64,000 bases of DNA, from contig NC_068935.1 of assembly GCF_023091745.1 (NCBI RefSeq), positions 58,056,724 to 58,120,723 of the forward strand, given 5' to 3'. Below are positions 61,024 through 64,000 of the stretch, piece after piece. The DNA comes from Budorcas taxicolor (taxonomy: Eukaryota; Chordata; Mammalia; Artiodactyla; Bovidae). Under the pieces are notes generated by a model, which was given only the letters and a program-made list of their open reading frames with translations, had not been told where the DNA came from and ran no database searches. Within the stretch, counting starts at the first letter, position 1, and each line of letters starts with the position of its first letter. A program made the translations under genes and the position numbers.

Positions 61024-61267
61024 ACTCATGTAGACAAAGCCTGCAAGCTTGGGGAAGCCAGGCCCCCCCAGGTCAGCCTCGGGCGACAGCCCCCGTCCTG
61101 CCAGGCCCTGGGGAGTGAGTCCTTCCTGCCCAGCAGCTCCTTTGCTCATGAGCTGGCCCGAGTCACCTCCTCGTACAGCACCTCAGAGGCAGCGCCCTGG
61201 GGCGGCTGGGATCCGAAGGCCTGGAGGCAGGTGCCCGCTCCACTACTGCCTAGCTGCGACGCTGTTG
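61024..61267 (+). CDS. MAMLD1: MAMLD1 C-terminal coding exon (penultimate visible exon)
   Basis: This 244-nt exon follows acceptor ..GGTTGTTGTAG and ends at donor TTG|GTAAGT. Read in phase 0 it gives 81 codons plus one base, beginning THVDKACKLGEAR and containing SCQALGSESFLP, SSFAHELARVTSSYSTSEAA and WDPKAWRQVPAPLLPSCDA. These match the C-terminal part of human MAMLD1 almost residue for residue. No other frame looks conserved. Its phase-0 start is compatible with the phase-0 end of the central exon at 32657, so direct splicing keeps the frame even without the intervening exon known in human. The next exon must enter in phase 1. No known domain covers this tail; it is Ser/Pro-rich, and its role in co-activation is not established from sequence. 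Confidence 0.93.
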
Positions 61268-61273
61268 GTAAGT
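61268..61273 (+). promoter_or_regulatory. MAMLD1: 5' splice site of the MAMLD1 C-terminal exon
   Basis: TTG|GTAAGT is a near-consensus donor. It comes right after the codons for SCDAV, the point where the last human exon joins. Confidence 0.85.
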
Positions 61274-63343
61274 CACTCCCCCCCCAGCCTCGCTTTCCTC
61301 ATCTGTCAACTGGGCACAGTCCCCTGCTCAGCCTGCCCACCTGCTTCACAGTGTTGTTGGAGGAACAGAGGAGGTGACAGCCCAGCCCATAAAGCTCTGT
61401 GCACCTCAGAGAGATGTCCAGAGCTTTCTCTGCTGCATCCCAGTCAGTCTTTGGCAAAGAGACCACCCAAGCCAGCAGAGGGAGACTAAGTGGGCATCAC
61501 CCCGGGGACAGTCACTCCCTCCCTGCTGTTGGCCATCCAGCACCCCAGTTCCTTCCCTGCCTGTCTGTCCCTGTGACCAGACTGTGAACTGTAGGCGGAC
61601 AGGGCCTACGCCTTTGGAACTACAAATCTCGGCCCGCACCCCACCTGCCCCGGCCTGGTGCCTGCCTACTCCATAGCTGGCGGGCACTTGGGAGCTGCCT
61701 CTCCAGCCATCTGCTGGGGCTCCACACCCCGAGGTGTTTTTTGACCCCACCTGAGATTCGTGTGCACCTCACGAAGTGGGAAGTCAGATGGCCCCACTCG
61801 AGGAGGGCAGGCAGAAGAAAGCCAAGCCAGGCCTGGCCAAGAGGGCTGTGAGTTTGCATCGTCCTCCAGATTCTGGAAGAAATGGCTTGACTCATCCTAA
61901 GGAGTTGCATTAGTGGTCATGACAGCAAGATGATGTCCGAGCAGACGTTGCAGAGACTTTTGTTTGGCTCATGAACTTGTTGTTCTGGTGCATGACATAT
62001 CAGTATGTCCAGGACGTCAGCCCTCTCTGCAGAGCAAAGTAGAGAAAGGAGCACTTGCTGAGAGAGAGTGATCAGAGGATGCTCATCCAGCTGAAATGAC
62101 CTCTGGGATTCTGGCTTCTAATGGAAATGCTGCTTCTATCTGCGTGGCCTTGTTCTCCCATCCCACAGGCCTTGGCCTGCAGGAACAAGCAGTGCTTTCC
62201 TTTCAAGGGCTATCGATTTCTCTCTCTTTTTTTTTTTAACCCTTCTCTTACATGCTGTCAGAGTCACTGCTCTTCGGCTTGTCCAGCACAAGACTGCCAA
62301 AGAAAGAGAATTAGCAAAAAACAAATGGGGACATCATCCACTCAGGATGTATCTGAGTTCCACCCTGGTGTTCCATGTCCCCAGAAGGCAAAGAACGACA
62401 GATCCGAGTGAGCTGATGTTGAGAACTCCTTTCCCCAGCATGGTATCTCTCTTCAAAGCCAACCCTTCCACTCAGCAGTGGAGGGCGGGGCAGAATCTTG
62501 GCCCTCAGATCCTCACTATTAAGCTATGGAAGTTGGGCCTGCCTTGGGGCGGGGTGGTGGGGAAGGCTTGGAGGGACAGGACCTACAGCTCAGCCCAGAC
62601 TCAGGAAGGCCAGACTTTCTGTGAGACGGAGGATGCAGGCCCCCACCTCCAGGAGAGAAGAGAGGCGAGCTGCAAAGACATTTGTTTCCTCTGCCGCCAG
62701 ATCACTCACAGCATGGAAGTCTGGCCCTTCCGGGAGAGATGCCTGGAGTCAGAAGTCAACTGCAAAGACAGAAAGTGGAGAGGAGAAAAGGCGACCTCCA
62801 GCTCTCTGGCGGTCATTTTCAACAGCAGTGATTTTTGTGAAGTTACCAATGGCAGCTGCAGATTGGATCCAACCCAAGGACAGCACCATCACTGAGGGGA
62901 GGTCCCTGACTCCTGCTCCAGGGGCCCCCAGGGCCAAAGAGAGACCCTCAGCTTTCTCCTGTCTTAGCACCTGCATGTCCCCATGGACCCTCTGGCCCCA
63001 AGCCCTGAGCCTGGGTTTCTGCCATGCCTCCCCTCCCCATCCCTTCACTTTGTTCTGAGGTTGTGATTTCCTTTGATTGATTTATTTGTCGGTTTCTCCC
63101 TCCATGGTGAGCTTCCTGAGAGTAGACACACACAGTACCACCCCAGGGCTGGTACAGAGCCCCACCCATGGTAGTAGACCCACTAGGTCCCATGGTAGAC
63201 CCACAAGATGTGTTTGTCAGTTGACTGACATGGGGGCTCACTGGGCTGCCAGGTAAACCCTCTTTACCCACCCGGGATCCAGCAGTTTGCTTTGGGGACC
63301 CCAGAGTCAGTGAGGCTGCCCTCCCCATCCCCCCACTGGGCAG
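61274..63343. other. Last visible MAMLD1 intron, with an exon-like stretch
   Basis: Two long + frames overlap at 62347-62895 (182 codons) and 62498-63058 (186 codons). A good acceptor, TTTGTTTCCTCTGCCGCCAG, ends at 62700. I recognise no protein in either frame. This could be an alternative 3' exon or chance open sequence in GC-rich DNA. Confidence 0.4.
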
Positions 63344-63486
63344 GGAAGGGCACGGAGCCAAGGCCTTCGGAAACAACAGGTATGGCCTGCCTTTGCCTTG
63401 GCTTCTGGGGTTCCCTCAGCACTCCCATCTGGAGGCACTCCAGAGAAACTGAGTCACAGGCTCCAAGAGTTAGGAGGGAGAGTTAG
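63344..63486 (+). CDS. MAMLD1: Probable last MAMLD1 coding exon with stop codon
   Basis: After a pyrimidine-rich tract ending CCCCACTGGGCAG, the sequence continues in phase 1 from the 61267 donor. It gives G-KGTEPRPSETTG and reads on to TAG at 63484-63486, 46 full codons plus the junction codon. The human protein ends shortly after a GTEIRS segment; the first residues here (GTE.R) line up with it. The following bases also resemble the human sequence, but one base appears missing, so the frame diverges and the tail runs about 30 residues further (..SQAPRVRRES). This is inferred from recalled human sequence. The exon is short, and the acceptor is plausible but not decisive. An alternative is that another 3' exon is used. 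Confidence 0.55.
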
Positions 63487-64000
63487 GACATGGTGAAGTG
63501 GGCCTGCATTCACTGTGGACAGCCCGTGTTGTGTCTGAAGGATGCCTGAGGACAGTGTCAGCCTAAGAGCATCCATGCCGTTCAAACAGGGCTTGGGTAG
63601 AAGCATCTTCATGGCCCACAGTTCTGAGAAGTCCCCCTCCAGGGGCATTGTGGGAGCCCCTAGAACTCAGATCTCCATGCAGAATGCTGTCTTCCTGTCA
63701 TTCCAAAGGAAAAGTCAGAAGAGTCAGTGAGCCATTTCCAAATTTGGCTTCCAAAAGCTATCAAAGAAGGTACTTTTCATAGTGGAGTATTGAACAAAGC
63801 AGCCCACACGCTGGAGCTCCTTAACCTTTGAGCCTCTAACACAGAGCTGTGTGTTTTCTGCTACCTGCAGACTGCTCTGTGCGTGGCACTCTGGGGAGGA
63901 GGCAGGAGCGTCCCAATGCTGGAAGAAGAAACCCCACACACAGCCCTTTTTTCTCCTCCTTCACCCCCCCTCACTTTGTCCCTTCCCTCCCTCCCGCTCC
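63487..64000 (+). other. MAMLD1: Probable start of the MAMLD1 3' UTR
   Basis: Follows the inferred stop. No AATAAA or ATTAAA signal is seen before the window ends, so the transcript would continue beyond it. The last 50 bases are strongly pyrimidine-rich. Confidence 0.4.

Noticed and set aside
1..64000. tRNA genes suggested by the tRNA-like heads of SINEs
   Set aside because: The heads belong to Bov-tA/CHR SINEs with tails and target-site duplications, not to functional tRNA genes.

Overview
This window is mammalian nuclear DNA from a ruminant, most likely a bovid (cattle, buffalo, sheep or goat). The evidence is the repeat content: many Bov-tA/Bov-A2 SINEs, a Cetartiodactyla CHR-type tRNA SINE, several BovB (RTE) LINE copies, one long ruminant-type L1 and older mammalian MIR, MER5-like and MLT1 fossils. 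There are no operons, CRISPR arrays or other prokaryotic features. I see no sign of an undescribed defence or mobile system. The species cannot be told from this sequence alone.

The only protein-coding gene I can support is the 3' half of MAMLD1 (mastermind-like domain containing 1) on the + strand. In human, MAMLD1 is at Xq28 next to MTM1 and MTMR1, so the window is probably X-chromosomal (inference). The large central exon is 30981-32657: a good acceptor and donor, 559 codons, phase 0 at both ends. It carries mastermind-family motifs. A second coding exon, 61024-61267, matches the conserved MAMLD1 C-terminal region. A probable last coding exon is 63344-63486, with the stop at 63484-63486. 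The exons that precede the central exon in human are not visible and probably lie upstream of the window. A short exon expected between 32657 and 61024 was not found; direct splicing of the two visible exons would keep the frame.

Layout: 1-30980 is presumed 5' intron. It holds a BovB fragment at the left edge, an MLT1 LTR, a roughly 5 kb tract of stacked antisense L1 remnants (6900-12050) that ends in a degenerate 55-85 bp repeat, a rearranged BovB with two opposed halves (17250-17985), and CA, AT, GT and CCA simple repeats. A 127-bp tandem duplication sits just upstream of the central exon. 32658-61023 is a 28 kb intron. It holds a 4.9 kb antisense L1 with three SINEs inserted in it, several further SINEs with clear target-site duplications, a three-layer SINE nest (52606-53132) and a 1.65 kb BovB with a recognisable but broken reverse transcriptase. 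61268-63343 is the last intron and contains an exon-like open stretch. 63487-64000 is probably 3' UTR; no polyadenylation signal is seen before the window ends.

The points most worth checking are in MAMLD1: a probable one-base change that alters the C-terminal reading frame compared with human, loss of the long polyglutamine tracts, the missing middle exon, and a possible alternative 3' exon. Family identities and human comparisons are from recall; no search was run.
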